From Aquimarina sp040786285 (GTDB taxonomy: Bacteria > Bacteroidota > Bacteroidia > Flavobacteriales > Flavobacteriaceae): a stretch of 64,000 nt of DNA. The notes under the pieces are model-generated. The model had not been told where the DNA came from. It saw nothing but the letters and a program-made list of their open reading frames with translations, and searched no databases. The stretch is taken from NCBI RefSeq assembly GCF_040786285.1, contig NZ_JBFMKQ010000001.1, positions 806,001 through 870,000 on the forward strand, written 5' to 3'. The position numbers and the translations under genes were made by a program. Positions 34,857-42,960 of the stretch are shown here, piece by piece (the stretch's first letter is position 1; every line of letters starts with the position of its first letter).

Positions 34857-35213
34857 GTGGGTTTAATTAAACTAAAGAATATTAAGGTTTATGCCTATCA
34901 TGGATGCCTTGTAGAAGAAAAGAAAATAGGTTCTGATTATAGGGTAGATCTTAAAATTAAGGCTGATTTATCTACCTCTGCATTATCTGATCGTTTAGCA
35001 GATACTGTAGATTATGTTCATCTTAATCATATTGTAAAAGAAGAAATGGCTATTCGCTCTAAACTACTTGAACATGCTGCAGAGCGTATTTTAGTTCGAA
35101 TATTCGATGAATTACCGTTAGTTGATAAGGCAATCATCGATGTTTCTAAAATTAATCCACCAATTGGTGGTAATGTAGAGATGGTAACCATTACAAGGAG
35201 TAAGAAACGTTAA
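34857..35213 (+). CDS. folB: dihydroneopterin aldolase
   Basis: FolB cleaves 7,8-dihydroneopterin to 6-hydroxymethyl-dihydropterin and glycolaldehyde in folate synthesis. The 118-aa protein shows the family features KVYAYHGCLVEEKKIG near its start, DTVDYVHLNHIV (substrate-pocket region), LLEHAAERI, and the lysine-containing IDVSKINPPIGG near the C terminus. A GTG start at 34857 (giving MGLIKLKN) is preferred over an in-frame TTG at 34842, because the TTG lies inside a consensus promoter element and the GTG start aligns with typical Flavobacteriia FolB N termini as I recall them. It is divergent from glnS. The leader would be only a few nucleotides. Confidence 0.93.
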   Translation: MGLIKLKNIKVYAYHGCLVEEKKIGSDYRVDLKIKADLSTSALSDRLADTVDYVHLNHIVKEEMAIRSKLLEHAAERILVRIFDELPLVDKAIIDVSKINPPIGGNVEMVTITRSKKR

Positions 35214-35258
35214 TTTGTACTCTTAAAAGTAAATGAATTTGGTTTTAATGTAAAATCA

Positions 35259-35291
35259 TTTGAGATATACTCATAAATTTTTTTACATTTG
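35259..35291 (+). promoter_or_regulatory. tRNA-Cys promoter
   Basis: TTTG at 35259-35262, a 21-nt spacer, then TACATTTG at 35284-35291. Both Bacteroidota core elements are perfect, ending 18 bp before the first base of the tRNA. Confidence 0.75.
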
Positions 35292-35309
35292 CCTTCCAAC
35301 CAAAAAACT

Positions 35310-35380
35310 GGTGTCGTGGCCGAGTGGCTAGGCAGTGGTCTGCAACACCATCTACAGCGGTTCGAATCCGCTCGACACCT
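35310..35380 (+). tRNA. tRNA-Cys (GCA anticodon)
   Basis: A 71-nt cloverleaf. The acceptor stem GGTGTCG pairs with CGACACC, with discriminator T. The anticodon stem-loop reads GTGGT-CTGCAAC-ACCAT with anticodon GCA. The T-arm contains GTTCGAATC. CCA is not encoded. It is a stand-alone tRNA with its own promoter and a terminator immediately after it. Confidence 0.95.
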
Positions 35381-35381
35381 C

Positions 35382-35413
35382 AAAAAATCCTGTAATTAAT
35401 TACAGGATTTTTT
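35382..35413. terminator. bidirectional terminator of tRNA-Cys and the LysE-type gene
   Basis: AAAAAATCCTGTAAT runs into its near-perfect inverse ATTACAGGATTTTTT with only a few loop bases. It begins 2 nt after the tRNA. The TAA stop of the convergent LysE-type gene (35412-35414) lies in its far arm. Confidence 0.85.
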
Positions 35414-36107
35414 ATTTAAACTTAGATTCTGGAGTTATTTTTTCGATTTTATCTTGTATTCTTTGCTCCATAGCATCTGGCAGCACTCCTTTTAGAATAA
35501 GAAACACACCAAAAACGATCATCATTATACTGATTACTCTCTTTGTCATATATGTTCTTTTAGGTGTAAGATTCTTTTTAAGTCGCTTTGCTAATAACAT
35601 TTTAAAAACATCGATAAACAAATAGGTTCCTAAAACCACCGAAAAGAAATACATAATCCTATTGGTATTCATGTCTAATTGTGGTCCTATAACTATAATA
35701 ATACTTAACCAAAATCCTAATACCCCGATATTTATGAAATTAAGTAAAAACCCTTTAATAAAGAGCATTAAGTAGTTGTGTTTATTGATGATTTCTACTG
35801 AAGTATCTCGTACTTTATTGTAATTTTTTCTTTCTTGAATAAAAGAAATCATACCGTAGGTTGATAATAACATTCCACCAAAGATGAACAATGCAGGATC
35901 ATCTTTTATTTTTTCTAAAATTTTGTTGGTACTAAAGTAAGCGATTAGAATAAATACAACATCTGCTAAAATTACACCTAAATCCACAGCTAAAGCTGCT
36001 CTAAAACCTTTAATTGCAGCCGTTTCTAGAAGTACAAAAAAAACAGGACCAATTAAAAAGGCTAATAAAAATCCTAAGGGTATGGCAGCCTGGGCGTCTT
36101 GAAGCAT
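35412..36107 (-). CDS. LysE-family amino-acid exporter
   Basis: A 231-aa inner-membrane protein with about six hydrophobic segments. The N-terminal signature GFLLAFLIGPVFFVLLETA and the following ALAVDLGVILADVVFILIAY match the LysE/RhtB superfamily, exporters of amino acids such as lysine, threonine or homoserine lactones. The basic cytosolic loop near residue 105 and the later segments VLGFWLSIIIVIGP and ISIMMIVFGVFLILKGV complete the fold. The substrate cannot be inferred. It is transcribed alone or with the DUF2807 gene 39 bp upstream on the same strand. Its stop codon is embedded in the shared terminator with tRNA-Cys. Confidence 0.88.
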   Translation of the reverse strand: MLQDAQAAIPLGFLLAFLIGPVFFVLLETAAIKGFRAALAVDLGVILADVVFILIAYFSTNKILEKIKDDPALFIFGGMLLSTYGMISFIQERKNYNKVRDTSVEIINKHNYLMLFIKGFLLNFINIGVLGFWLSIIIVIGPQLDMNTNRIMYFFSVVLGTYLFIDVFKMLLAKRLKKNLTPKRTYMTKRVISIMMIVFGVFLILKGVLPDAMEQRIQDKIEKITPESKFK

Positions 36108-36146
36108 TTGATCTAAGCATGTTTGTTACAAAGTTAAAAAAAACAC

Positions 36147-36824
36147 TTAGTTAACCTCTATAATTTTTCCACCTAAAAGTTTTTGGGTATCCATCGTTTT
36201 AGGATTCCCATAAATTTTTATGGTTCCTCCTGCATTGGTGTTAGCTTTTATGTACTCTTGTGCATTAACTTCGGCAATACCTCCTGCACTTATTTTAACC
36301 TGTGTATATTTTGTTTTAAGATCTTGAGATAGATATTTACCTCCAGAATTAATAATAACTTCCTGTTCTGTGGCTGTTCCTGTAAGGTATACCTCTCCTC
36401 CTGTTACTGATTTACTGAACAGTTTTTTTGTGGCTATTGATGCTTCAATTATAGCTCCTTCTTGAGCTCTTACATCTAGAAATTCTTCTTCAAGAGTATC
36501 TTCAACAATAACTTTTGATCCTTCATTTGCATCAATACTTCTAAGATTTTTATAATAAACGATGACCTTAGTATTGTTGTCGTTATCCCAAATATTATCT
36601 AAAGACATTTTTATTTTCAATACATTATTGCTTTCAACAATAACCACTTTATCTCTATTTATACCTGAAATATCGACTCTGCTCCATGGAGCTTTTACTA
36701 ATTTTACCTGAATTCTATCAAACACCTTAACCACATCAAATCCACTAAGTTCTTTACTAAGTTTTTGCTGTGAATGTGAAATAGAAAATGCAAAAAGAAA
36801 TACTATTATAATTATATTTTTCAT
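36147..36824 (-). CDS. DUF2807 (GIN-domain) secreted protein
   Basis: A 225-aa protein with signal peptide 1-18 (ending HSQ). The mature chain, from SGFDVVKVFDRIQVKLVKA onward, is a right-handed beta-helix-like series of short strands, each repeat carrying small residues (SGGKYLSQDL, SAGGIAEVNA, NAGGTIKIYG). This is the DUF2807 or putative auto-transporter adhesin head GIN domain common in Bacteroidota, usually exported to the periplasm or surface and of unclear function. Spacing suggests possible co-transcription with the downstream LysE-type gene. A separate gene, rnr, starts further upstream on the same strand. Confidence 0.85.
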   Translation of the reverse strand: MKNIIIIVFLFAFSISHSQQKLSKELSGFDVVKVFDRIQVKLVKAPWSRVDISGINRDKVVIVESNNVLKIKMSLDNIWDNDNNTKVIVYYKNLRSIDANEGSKVIVEDTLEEEFLDVRAQEGAIIEASIATKKLFSKSVTGGEVYLTGTATEQEVIINSGGKYLSQDLKTKYTQVKISAGGIAEVNAQEYIKANTNAGGTIKIYGNPKTMDTQKLLGGKIIEVN

Positions 36825-36885
36825 GTGTTTAATCTTTTTAAATTAAGAGCTATGTTCTATAGTATAAAACGCTGCTTTCTTAAGA

Positions 36886-39084
36886 TTATTCCATGTCTTT
36901 TTTACTTCCGAGCAACGTAAAATCTAAATGTCGTTTTACAAGATCTGCATTCTTTACTTTTACATAAACCTCATCCCCTAATTGATATACTTTTTTTGAA
37001 TTCTGACCTATTACTGCATATTCATCCTGGTCAAAAACATAGTGATCATCACTCATATCTTTTAGACGAATCATACCTTCGCATTTATTGCTTATTATTT
37101 CTACATAAACCCCCCATTCTGTAACTCCAGAAATTACTCCTAGAAATTGTTCATCTTCATGATCTTTCATAAATTTAATCTGCATAAATTTAATCGAATC
37201 ACGTTCTGCACTGGCGGCAAGGTTTTCCATACTACTACTATGGTTGCATTTTTCTTCATATTCTTCTTCTGCAACCGATTTTCCTTTATCCAGATAATGT
37301 TGTAACAAACGATGTGCCATAACATCTGGATATCGTCTAATTGGTGAAGTAAAATGCGAATAATAATCAAAAGCTAATCCATAATGTCCAATATTATGAG
37401 TTGTATATTCTGCTTTGCTCATACTGCGTATCGCTAATGTATCTACTAAATTTTGTTCTTTCTTACCTTGAACATCTTTTAACAATCCATTAAGTGATTG
37501 GGTTGTGGTTTTACGATCTCTTAAATCAAGTTTATAACCAAAACGTCCGATTATATTTTGCAATGCTGCTAATTTCTCATCATTTGGTTCGTCATGCACT
37601 CTATAAATAAACGTTTTCTTTGGATTTTGTTTTCCGATGAATTCTGCAACCTTTTTATTAGCAAGTAACATAAACTCCTCAATAAGTTTGTTTGCGTCCT
37701 TAGACGTCTTAAAAAACACTCCTACAGGCTCGCTTTTTTCGTTTAAACTAAATTTTACTTCAACTTTATCAAAAGAAATAGCACCTTCTCCCATCCTTTT
37801 TCTGCGCATAATCTTAGCTAATTCATCTAATTTTAAAGTTGCATCGGCTATTTTTTGATCGGCTTTATATGTTTTTCCGGTAAGCGAAATCTCGGCAGGA
37901 ATTACATTTTCTTTAGTTTCTATGATGTGTTGTGCTTCTTCATATGCAAAACGAGCATCAGAATAGGTAACCGTTCTACCAAACCATTGATCTTTGATCT
38001 CGGCTTTATCATTTAATTCGAAAACTGCAGAAAATGTATATTTTTCTTCGTGCGGTCGTAACGAACATGCATTATTCGATAAAACTTCGGGTAACATAGG
38101 TACTACTCTATCAACAAGATATACCGATGTGGCTCTTTCATAGGCTTCATCGTCCAGTATTGTACCTGGCTTTACATAATGAGACACATCTGCAATATGA
38201 ATCCCTATTTCATAATTTCCATTTTCTAAAACTTGAAATGATAATGCATCATCAAAATCCTTAGCATCCTTGGGATCAATCGTAAACGTGAGCGTTTTTC
38301 TCATATCTCTACGATTCTTGATTTCGGATTCTTGGATAGATGTATCTAATGTATTAGCATATTCTTCTACCTCTTCAGGAAACTCATAAGGTAAGCCATA
38401 TTGTGCTAAAATCGAATGAATTTCGGTATTGTGTTCCCCTGGTTTACCTAAAACTTTAACTACTTTACCAAAAGGAGAATCTGCTTTTTCTGGCCAATCT
38501 TCTAATTTTACCAGTACTTTGTCTCCATCTTCTGCTTTTCCAATTTTATTTTTAGGCACAAACACATCGGTATACATTTTAGGATCCTGTATACTTACAA
38601 AAGCGTAATTCTTCTGAATCTCTATAACACCAACAAATTCTTCTCTTTTTCGAGTAATAACTCTTGTGATTTCCCCTTCACTTTTACCTCGTCGTTTTCT
38701 GCGGTATATATAAACCTCTACCTCATCTCCATGCAACGCTTTATTTAAATTATTATTAGGAACAAAAATATCATCATCAAGATCTTGTACAATCACATAT
38801 CCAGATCCTTTCGATGTTATATCCAGAATACCAGTATACGTATTTATATTAGGTACGATCTTAAATTTTCCTCTTCCAACTTCTTCAATTTGCTTTTTAG
38901 CAGCTAGTTGAGATAGCTTTTTAATAATTTGATTTCTGCTACTTGCATCGTTTACTCCAAATTTAGCAGCTATTTGTTTATAATTAAAAGTTGTATTGGG
39001 TTCGGATTTTAATATTTTAAGTATTCCTTGGGTGATATTCTCAATTTTTGGGGACTTTTTTCCTCTTCTACTCTTTCTTTTCAT
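36886..39084 (-). CDS. rnr: ribonuclease R
   Basis: Processive 3'-5' exoribonuclease of the RNase II/R superfamily, degrading structured RNA. About 732 aa with the expected order: an N-terminal winged-helix-like segment (ILKSEPNTTFNYKQIAAKFG), two cold-shock OB domains (about 70-130 and 150-220), the RNB catalytic domain with the metal-binding aspartates in TIDPKDAKDFDDALS near residue 270, and a C-terminal S1 domain (GVISGVTEWGVYVEI near residue 650). A short basic N terminus (MKRKSRRGKK) is typical. The start at 39084 is preferred over 39093 because it gives this basic N terminus. The assignment is very secure. Confidence 0.97.
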   Translation of the reverse strand: MKRKSRRGKKSPKIENITQGILKILKSEPNTTFNYKQIAAKFGVNDASSRNQIIKKLSQLAAKKQIEEVGRGKFKIVPNINTYTGILDITSKGSGYVIVQDLDDDIFVPNNNLNKALHGDEVEVYIYRRKRRGKSEGEITRVITRKREEFVGVIEIQKNYAFVSIQDPKMYTDVFVPKNKIGKAEDGDKVLVKLEDWPEKADSPFGKVVKVLGKPGEHNTEIHSILAQYGLPYEFPEEVEEYANTLDTSIQESEIKNRRDMRKTLTFTIDPKDAKDFDDALSFQVLENGNYEIGIHIADVSHYVKPGTILDDEAYERATSVYLVDRVVPMLPEVLSNNACSLRPHEEKYTFSAVFELNDKAEIKDQWFGRTVTYSDARFAYEEAQHIIETKENVIPAEISLTGKTYKADQKIADATLKLDELAKIMRRKRMGEGAISFDKVEVKFSLNEKSEPVGVFFKTSKDANKLIEEFMLLANKKVAEFIGKQNPKKTFIYRVHDEPNDEKLAALQNIIGRFGYKLDLRDRKTTTQSLNGLLKDVQGKKEQNLVDTLAIRSMSKAEYTTHNIGHYGLAFDYYSHFTSPIRRYPDVMAHRLLQHYLDKGKSVAEEEYEEKCNHSSSMENLAASAERDSIKFMQIKFMKDHEDEQFLGVISGVTEWGVYVEIISNKCEGMIRLKDMSDDHYVFDQDEYAVIGQNSKKVYQLGDEVYVKVKNADLVKRHLDFTLLGSKKDME

Positions 39085-39324
39085 TAATATCAATTATATA
39101 ATATCTGATAAAAGTACAGTTTATCTTTTAACATTTGTAATTTATAGTTTAAACTTTTATTAATATTAAAAAAGTATATCTGTTTAATAGCTTAAAAATA
39201 CATTATCTGTAAATCAATCAATTACAATCTATAATTCATAACAAAATGGATTGTTTTTCTTAAAATTTACTTAATTTTAATGCACTAGGATTAGCTTTTA
39301 ATCGTTACATATTTAGTTTACGAT

Positions 39325-39504
39325 ATGGAGAAAGTCAAAAAAATACACAAAATCATCATATTCTTTATCCTTATATTTTTATTTGGTATATATTCTTTTA
39401 CCCTATATATAAATAATACTATAGATAATAAGAAAGAGAGTATAGAAGAATCTGAGGTACAAGGTTCTGGAAAATTTGATCGTGAAGCTACACAAATTAA
39501 TTAG
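39325..39504 (+). CDS. possible small single-pass membrane protein (59 aa)
   Basis: The ORF runs from ATG at 39325 to TAG at 39502-39504. The product starts with a basic segment (MEKVKKIHK), has one hydrophobic helix (IIIFFILIFLFGIYSFTLY) and a charged, polar C terminus ending REATQIN. The positive-inside layout is what a real small membrane protein would show, but there is no family match I can name. It lies between the divergent rnr promoter region and the DUF2007 gene. The intervening DNA from 39094 is AT-rich without another frame. Confidence 0.45.
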   Translation: MEKVKKIHKIIIFFILIFLFGIYSFTLYINNTIDNKKESIEESEVQGSGKFDREATQIN

Positions 39505-39589
39505 TTTATTTTGTTGATACCACTAATCATTCTAATCATTACTTCTTATTTTGTATATTTAGGTAACTATACTATTAGGAAATAATATA

Positions 39590-39829
39590 ATGAAAGATTT
39601 TATTGTCATAAAAACATACACCTATCCCCACGAGTATACTATATTAAAACTTCTTCTAGATCAAGAAGGTATTTCCTATTTTTTCGAAAATGAAACTATG
39701 GTTGGTGTTTTTCCTTTTTACTCAAATGCGCTAGGAGGTATTAATCTAAAAGTTCATCAAAGAGATAAACAAAAGGTACTTCAGATTATAGATAATTTAA
39801 ATACAAATCCTCATCTAAGAATTGTATAA
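39590..39829 (+). CDS. DUF2007-domain protein
   Basis: A 79-aa protein matching the DUF2007 (putative prokaryotic signal-transducing) fold: a first strand FIVIKTYTYPHEYTILKLLLDQEGI, the central NETMVGVFPFYSNALGGINLKV, and a final helix. The DQEGI..FF.NE....G..PFYSNALGGI..KV arrangement is characteristic. The family is related to GlnB-like ferredoxin folds and is common as a stand-alone small protein in Bacteroidota, with no proven function. It stands alone with about 550 bp of non-coding DNA after it. Confidence 0.8.
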   Translation: MKDFIVIKTYTYPHEYTILKLLLDQEGISYFFENETMVGVFPFYSNALGGINLKVHQRDKQKVLQIIDNLNTNPHLRIV

Positions 39830-40317
39830 ATTCTTTTTCTTATTAAATACAGTTTTCAACATATATTAAATATATCTTTTTTCTTTTTTTAAATTTAAAA
39901 TTAATAATAGTGATTATGATGTAGTGTTCATAGCGGTATAACTTTTTTAGATTTTGTTTTGTTTTGTAGTTAGATTGAATTTTCAGAAAAATATGAACAG
40001 GATATTAAAGAGGTAATCGCTTGAAAATGTTCTAAAAGTAAAGTTTAATTAACAGTTGTTAATAGCTAATAAACACATAAAAATATTAATATTTTTACGG
40101 TAAAACCGTAGTTTATAACATAAGTCTAACACTTGAAAACTTAGCCAAAAATTGAGACGTTTAAATTTTGATTTGTTCTACGAACATTTGTATTCTAATA
40201 AAATGTAAGACGACCAAAAAAACTTTCTGAATTTTAAGAACTATTTATTCACAGAGTCTGTTAACAGAAGGCTAGTAGTTATTAACATTCGCGCAATACT
40301 GGGTTAAATTATTGATA
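39830..40317. other. long AT-rich intergenic region upstream of rpiB
   Basis: About 490 bp with no convincing reading frame on either strand. It contains a small perfect hairpin TACGGT-aaa-ACCGTA near 40097-40112, preceded by the palindromic AAAATATTAATATTTT. The rest is low-complexity A/T. I see no tRNA, riboswitch fold or terminator that I can support. It may carry regulatory DNA for rpiB or a small RNA. Confidence 0.35.
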
Positions 40318-40353
40318 TTTTGGAGTTTACTTTTTTAGATTAAAGTATCTTTG
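40318..40353 (+). promoter_or_regulatory. promoter of the rpiB operon
   Basis: TATCTTTG at 40346-40353 is an exact -7 element and TTTTG at 40318-40322 is a good -33 element with a 23-nt spacer. The ATG of rpiB follows 27 bp later. Confidence 0.6.
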
Positions 40354-40379
40354 TTTAAATAACAAAATCAACAAAAACA

Positions 40380-40814
40380 ATGAGAATAGCCATAGGAAAT
40401 GATCACGCAGGAACAGCTTATAAGTTTGCTATTGTGGAGTACTTAAAATCTGAAGGAATAGAGGTTAATAATTATGGAACCAACGAAGAAAGCAGTGTAG
40501 ATTATCCAGATTTTGTACATCCGGTTGCAAAAGATGTAGATACGCAAAATGTAGATTTTGGGATTTTAATTTGCGGAAGCGGTAACGGTGTTGCTATGAC
40601 CGCAAACAAATACAAAACTGTTCGTGCAGGACTATGCTGGACAAAAGAGATTACAGAATTAACAAGACTACATAATAATGCTAATATTATATGTATCCCC
40701 GCAAGATTTACATCGTCTCCTCAAGCATTAGAAATGGTTAAAACATTTTTAAATACCGAATTTGAAGGTGGTCGTCATCAAAACAGAGTAAACAAAATAC
40801 CAATGTGCGTATAA
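40380..40814 (+). CDS. rpiB: ribose-5-phosphate isomerase B
   Basis: Interconverts ribulose-5-phosphate and ribose-5-phosphate in the pentose phosphate pathway. The 144-aa length is standard for RpiB/LacAB. It shows the N-terminal GNDHAG phosphate/substrate loop, the catalytic cysteine Cys65 in GILICGSGNGV, the ring-opening histidine His98 in RLHNNANI, and ARFTSSP near the end. It heads a tight plus-strand operon (3-bp gap to the CDF exporter gene). A canonical promoter lies upstream. The assignment is very secure; allose-6-phosphate activity is possible in this family but not indicated here. Confidence 0.96.
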   Translation: MRIAIGNDHAGTAYKFAIVEYLKSEGIEVNNYGTNEESSVDYPDFVHPVAKDVDTQNVDFGILICGSGNGVAMTANKYKTVRAGLCWTKEITELTRLHNNANIICIPARFTSSPQALEMVKTFLNTEFEGGRHQNRVNKIPMCV

Positions 40815-40817
40815 TTT

Positions 40818-41735
40818 ATGGCTCATAATCACGCCCATAATCACTCACATAGTCACCAAAAACTTACGGGGCGTAATTTGTTGTTTTCTATATTTTTAAA
40901 TATTGGAATTACCGTAGCCCAGGTAATAGGGGGTTTGGTATCAGGTAGTCTTTCTTTATTATCTGATGCACTACATAACTTTAGCGATGTACTTTCTTTA
41001 ATTGTTAGTTATTTTGCTAATCGATTAGCAAAAAGAGAAGCATCAATCAAAAGAACTTTTGGGTTTAAACGAGCAGAGATTATGGCAGCGTTTATAAACG
41101 CCGCTTCGTTAATGGTTATTGCAATTATTTTAATCATTGAAGCTATAGAGCGGTTACAAGACCCACAAGAGATAAGTGCAAAAATTGTGATTATTCTTTC
41201 AGGAATTGCCATTTTAGGTAATGGGTTAAGTGTTTTGTTGTTAAGAAGAGATAGTAAAGTAAATATGAATATGCGATCGGCATATTTGCATTTGATTACA
41301 GATTTAATGGCTTCTGTGGCCGTTTTGGTTGGTGGATTATTAATGAAGTTTTATGAAATTTTTTGGGTAGATAGTGTATTAACCTTTGCTATAGCTGTTT
41401 ATTTAATCATAGTGGGTTATGATTTATTAAAAAGATCATTTAAAATACTAATGTTATATACTCCCGACACTATCGAAGTAAAAAATATAGTACAGAGTAT
41501 AAATGCTTTACCAAAGGTAAAAAGTATACACCATGTGCATGTGTGGCAACTTAATGAAGAAGAAACACATTTAGAAGCCCATATCGATTTTAACAGTAAC
41601 ATTCAGGTGTCAGAATTTGGAGAAATATTGCATGACATTGAAGACCTGTTGCATGAAAAATTTGGAATAAACCACGTTACTTTGCAACCAGAATTCGGAA
41701 AAAAGGACAACAAAGATATAATAGTACAAGATTAA
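40818..41735 (+). CDS. cation diffusion facilitator (Zn/Co/Cd exporter)
   Basis: A 305-aa inner-membrane metal/proton antiporter of the CDF family (ZitB/CzcD type). The N terminus is a histidine-rich metal-binding stretch (MAHNHAHNHSHSH). Six transmembrane segments carry the transport-site residues: Asp50, His53 and Asp57 in LLSDALHNFSD, and His158 and Asp162 in YLHLITD. The His/Asp pairs in both segments are the pattern of zinc transporters. The C-terminal ferredoxin-like domain carries HHVHVWQLNEEETHLEAHI. Second gene of the rpiB operon. The link to pentose metabolism is probably incidental. Zinc as substrate is inferred. Confidence 0.93.
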   Translation: MAHNHAHNHSHSHQKLTGRNLLFSIFLNIGITVAQVIGGLVSGSLSLLSDALHNFSDVLSLIVSYFANRLAKREASIKRTFGFKRAEIMAAFINAASLMVIAIILIIEAIERLQDPQEISAKIVIILSGIAILGNGLSVLLLRRDSKVNMNMRSAYLHLITDLMASVAVLVGGLLMKFYEIFWVDSVLTFAIAVYLIIVGYDLLKRSFKILMLYTPDTIEVKNIVQSINALPKVKSIHHVHVWQLNEEETHLEAHIDFNSNIQVSEFGEILHDIEDLLHEKFGINHVTLQPEFGKKDNKDIIVQD

Positions 41736-41740
41736 ACAAG

Positions 41741-42199
41741 ATGAGTGTTAGGTTTGAAGTAAAGCGTTTTAAAGACATTTCTGCATTAGAACTATATAAA
41801 ATTTTGCGCTTACGCGCAGAGGTATTTGTCGTAGAGCAAGATTGTGTGTATCAGGATATAGACGATAAAGACCAAAAAGCAATACACGTCATAGGATATA
41901 AAAACAATGAGGTAATAGCATACACGAGACTGTTTAATGCCGGTGATTATTTCGAAAACGCAAGCATCGGTAGAGTAGTGGTTTCTAAACCAGAAAGACA
42001 ATATGGTTATGGCCATGACCTTATAAAAGAAAGTATTAAGGCTATTAAGGATCTATATAAAACAAATACTATAAAAATATCTGCGCAAACCTATTTAAAA
42101 AGGTTTTATGAATCTCATGGGTTTACACAAACAGGAGAGGAGTACCTCGAAGATGGTATACCACATATTGCTATGATAAAAGAAGTATTAACCCGATAA
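41741..42199 (+). CDS. GNAT N-acetyltransferase, ElaA type
   Basis: A 152-aa protein of the GCN5-related N-acetyltransferase superfamily. The ElaA-like start LYKILRLRAEVFVVEQDCVYQDID is distinctive. The acetyl-CoA pyrophosphate loop follows a strand SIGRVVVSKPE with the RQYGYGHDLI motif (R/Q-x-x-G-x-G). The C-terminal part (FYESHGFTQTGEEYLEDGIPH) is the usual GNAT finish. The ElaA substrate is unknown. Third gene of the rpiB operon, 5 bp after the CDF gene. Classification is secure; function is open. Confidence 0.9.
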   Translation: MSVRFEVKRFKDISALELYKILRLRAEVFVVEQDCVYQDIDDKDQKAIHVIGYKNNEVIAYTRLFNAGDYFENASIGRVVVSKPERQYGYGHDLIKESIKAIKDLYKTNTIKISAQTYLKRFYESHGFTQTGEEYLEDGIPHIAMIKEVLTR

Positions 42200-42211
42200 C
42201 TATACATCGGC

Positions 42212-42736
42212 ATGTTTGATGAGTTTATAGAAAAATTAAGCCTAGGTGGTAAACTAGCAGTAAAATATGGTTTTGGGATTTTTACAATCTTTTATTTAAT
42301 ACTAATTGTTGTACCGTTTTTTACGCCGCTTCTTTATTTCTCAATAGTGATTATTTTTGTTTTAGATGTATTTACGATCCCATTCATTATTATGAACATA
42401 GCTTTTGTTGGCGTTCTGTATTATTTTGGAAATAATATAGAAAAAGAAATTAATGCAGGAAAGAAGAACATACTGTCATTATCAGCAAATTTCTCATTTG
42501 GAGTAAATATTGTTTTGTGGATAGTAACTTTTATTGCGCTTTGTGTGTTTGGAAATGACGCGCCAAGTCTAAGTGGTAACAGTATTAATGTAGAAGAGGA
42601 TTTTTTTAGAGAGCACTATATCATAGGGATGTTTTTTACCATGTTCGCCATAGTAGTGTTTGGAAGTATGACGACATTTTCAATAGGGTTGTTTATAGTA
42701 AACAAAATAAAAACCGAGCTTAGAAAAACAGCATAA
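42212..42736 (+). CDS. four-helix membrane protein, uncharacterised (174 aa)
   Basis: No named family recognised. Predicted hydrophobic segments are at about residues 18-38, 42-66, 92-112 and 137-163, so it is probably a polytopic inner-membrane protein. Short polar loops and a small acidic extracytosolic loop (NSINVEEDFFREHY) lie between helices 3 and 4. It follows the GNAT gene by 12 bp and precedes another tiny membrane protein by 2 bp, so all are probably co-transcribed from the rpiB promoter. No signal peptide or catalytic motif is visible. Confidence 0.7.
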   Translation: MFDEFIEKLSLGGKLAVKYGFGIFTIFYLILIVVPFFTPLLYFSIVIIFVLDVFTIPFIIMNIAFVGVLYYFGNNIEKEINAGKKNILSLSANFSFGVNIVLWIVTFIALCVFGNDAPSLSGNSINVEEDFFREHYIIGMFFTMFAIVVFGSMTTFSIGLFIVNKIKTELRKTA

Positions 42737-42738
42737 AC

Positions 42739-42954
42739 ATGTTAGGTAATTTTTTGATTTTTCTTGGAATAGCAATATTCATTATTTTGTTTTCAGGAAG
42801 CCTGATTACAGGAGTGGTTATGCTTATTACCGGGTTTTTAACGAAATCAGCAACAACAAAAAAAATAGCTTATATTATTTTGGTTTTCCCAATAATCACG
42901 ATAATTTTCGGTGCAATATTAATCATCTTAGACTTTACAAGATATCTTAATTGA
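42739..42954 (+). CDS. two-helix membrane mini-protein (71 aa)
   Basis: The sequence is almost entirely hydrophobic, with two membrane helices (about residues 4-34 and 43-66) joined by a short basic turn (KSATTKK). No family is recognised. Its ATG lies 2 bp after the previous stop codon, a spacing typical of translational coupling, and it is the last gene of the rpiB operon. The convergent ctpA stop codon is only 6 bp downstream, with no clear terminator between. It may form a complex with the preceding membrane protein, judged by adjacency only. Confidence 0.65.
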   Translation: MLGNFLIFLGIAIFIILFSGSLITGVVMLITGFLTKSATTKKIAYIILVFPIITIIFGAILIILDFTRYLN

Positions 42955-42960
42955 TTGCTT

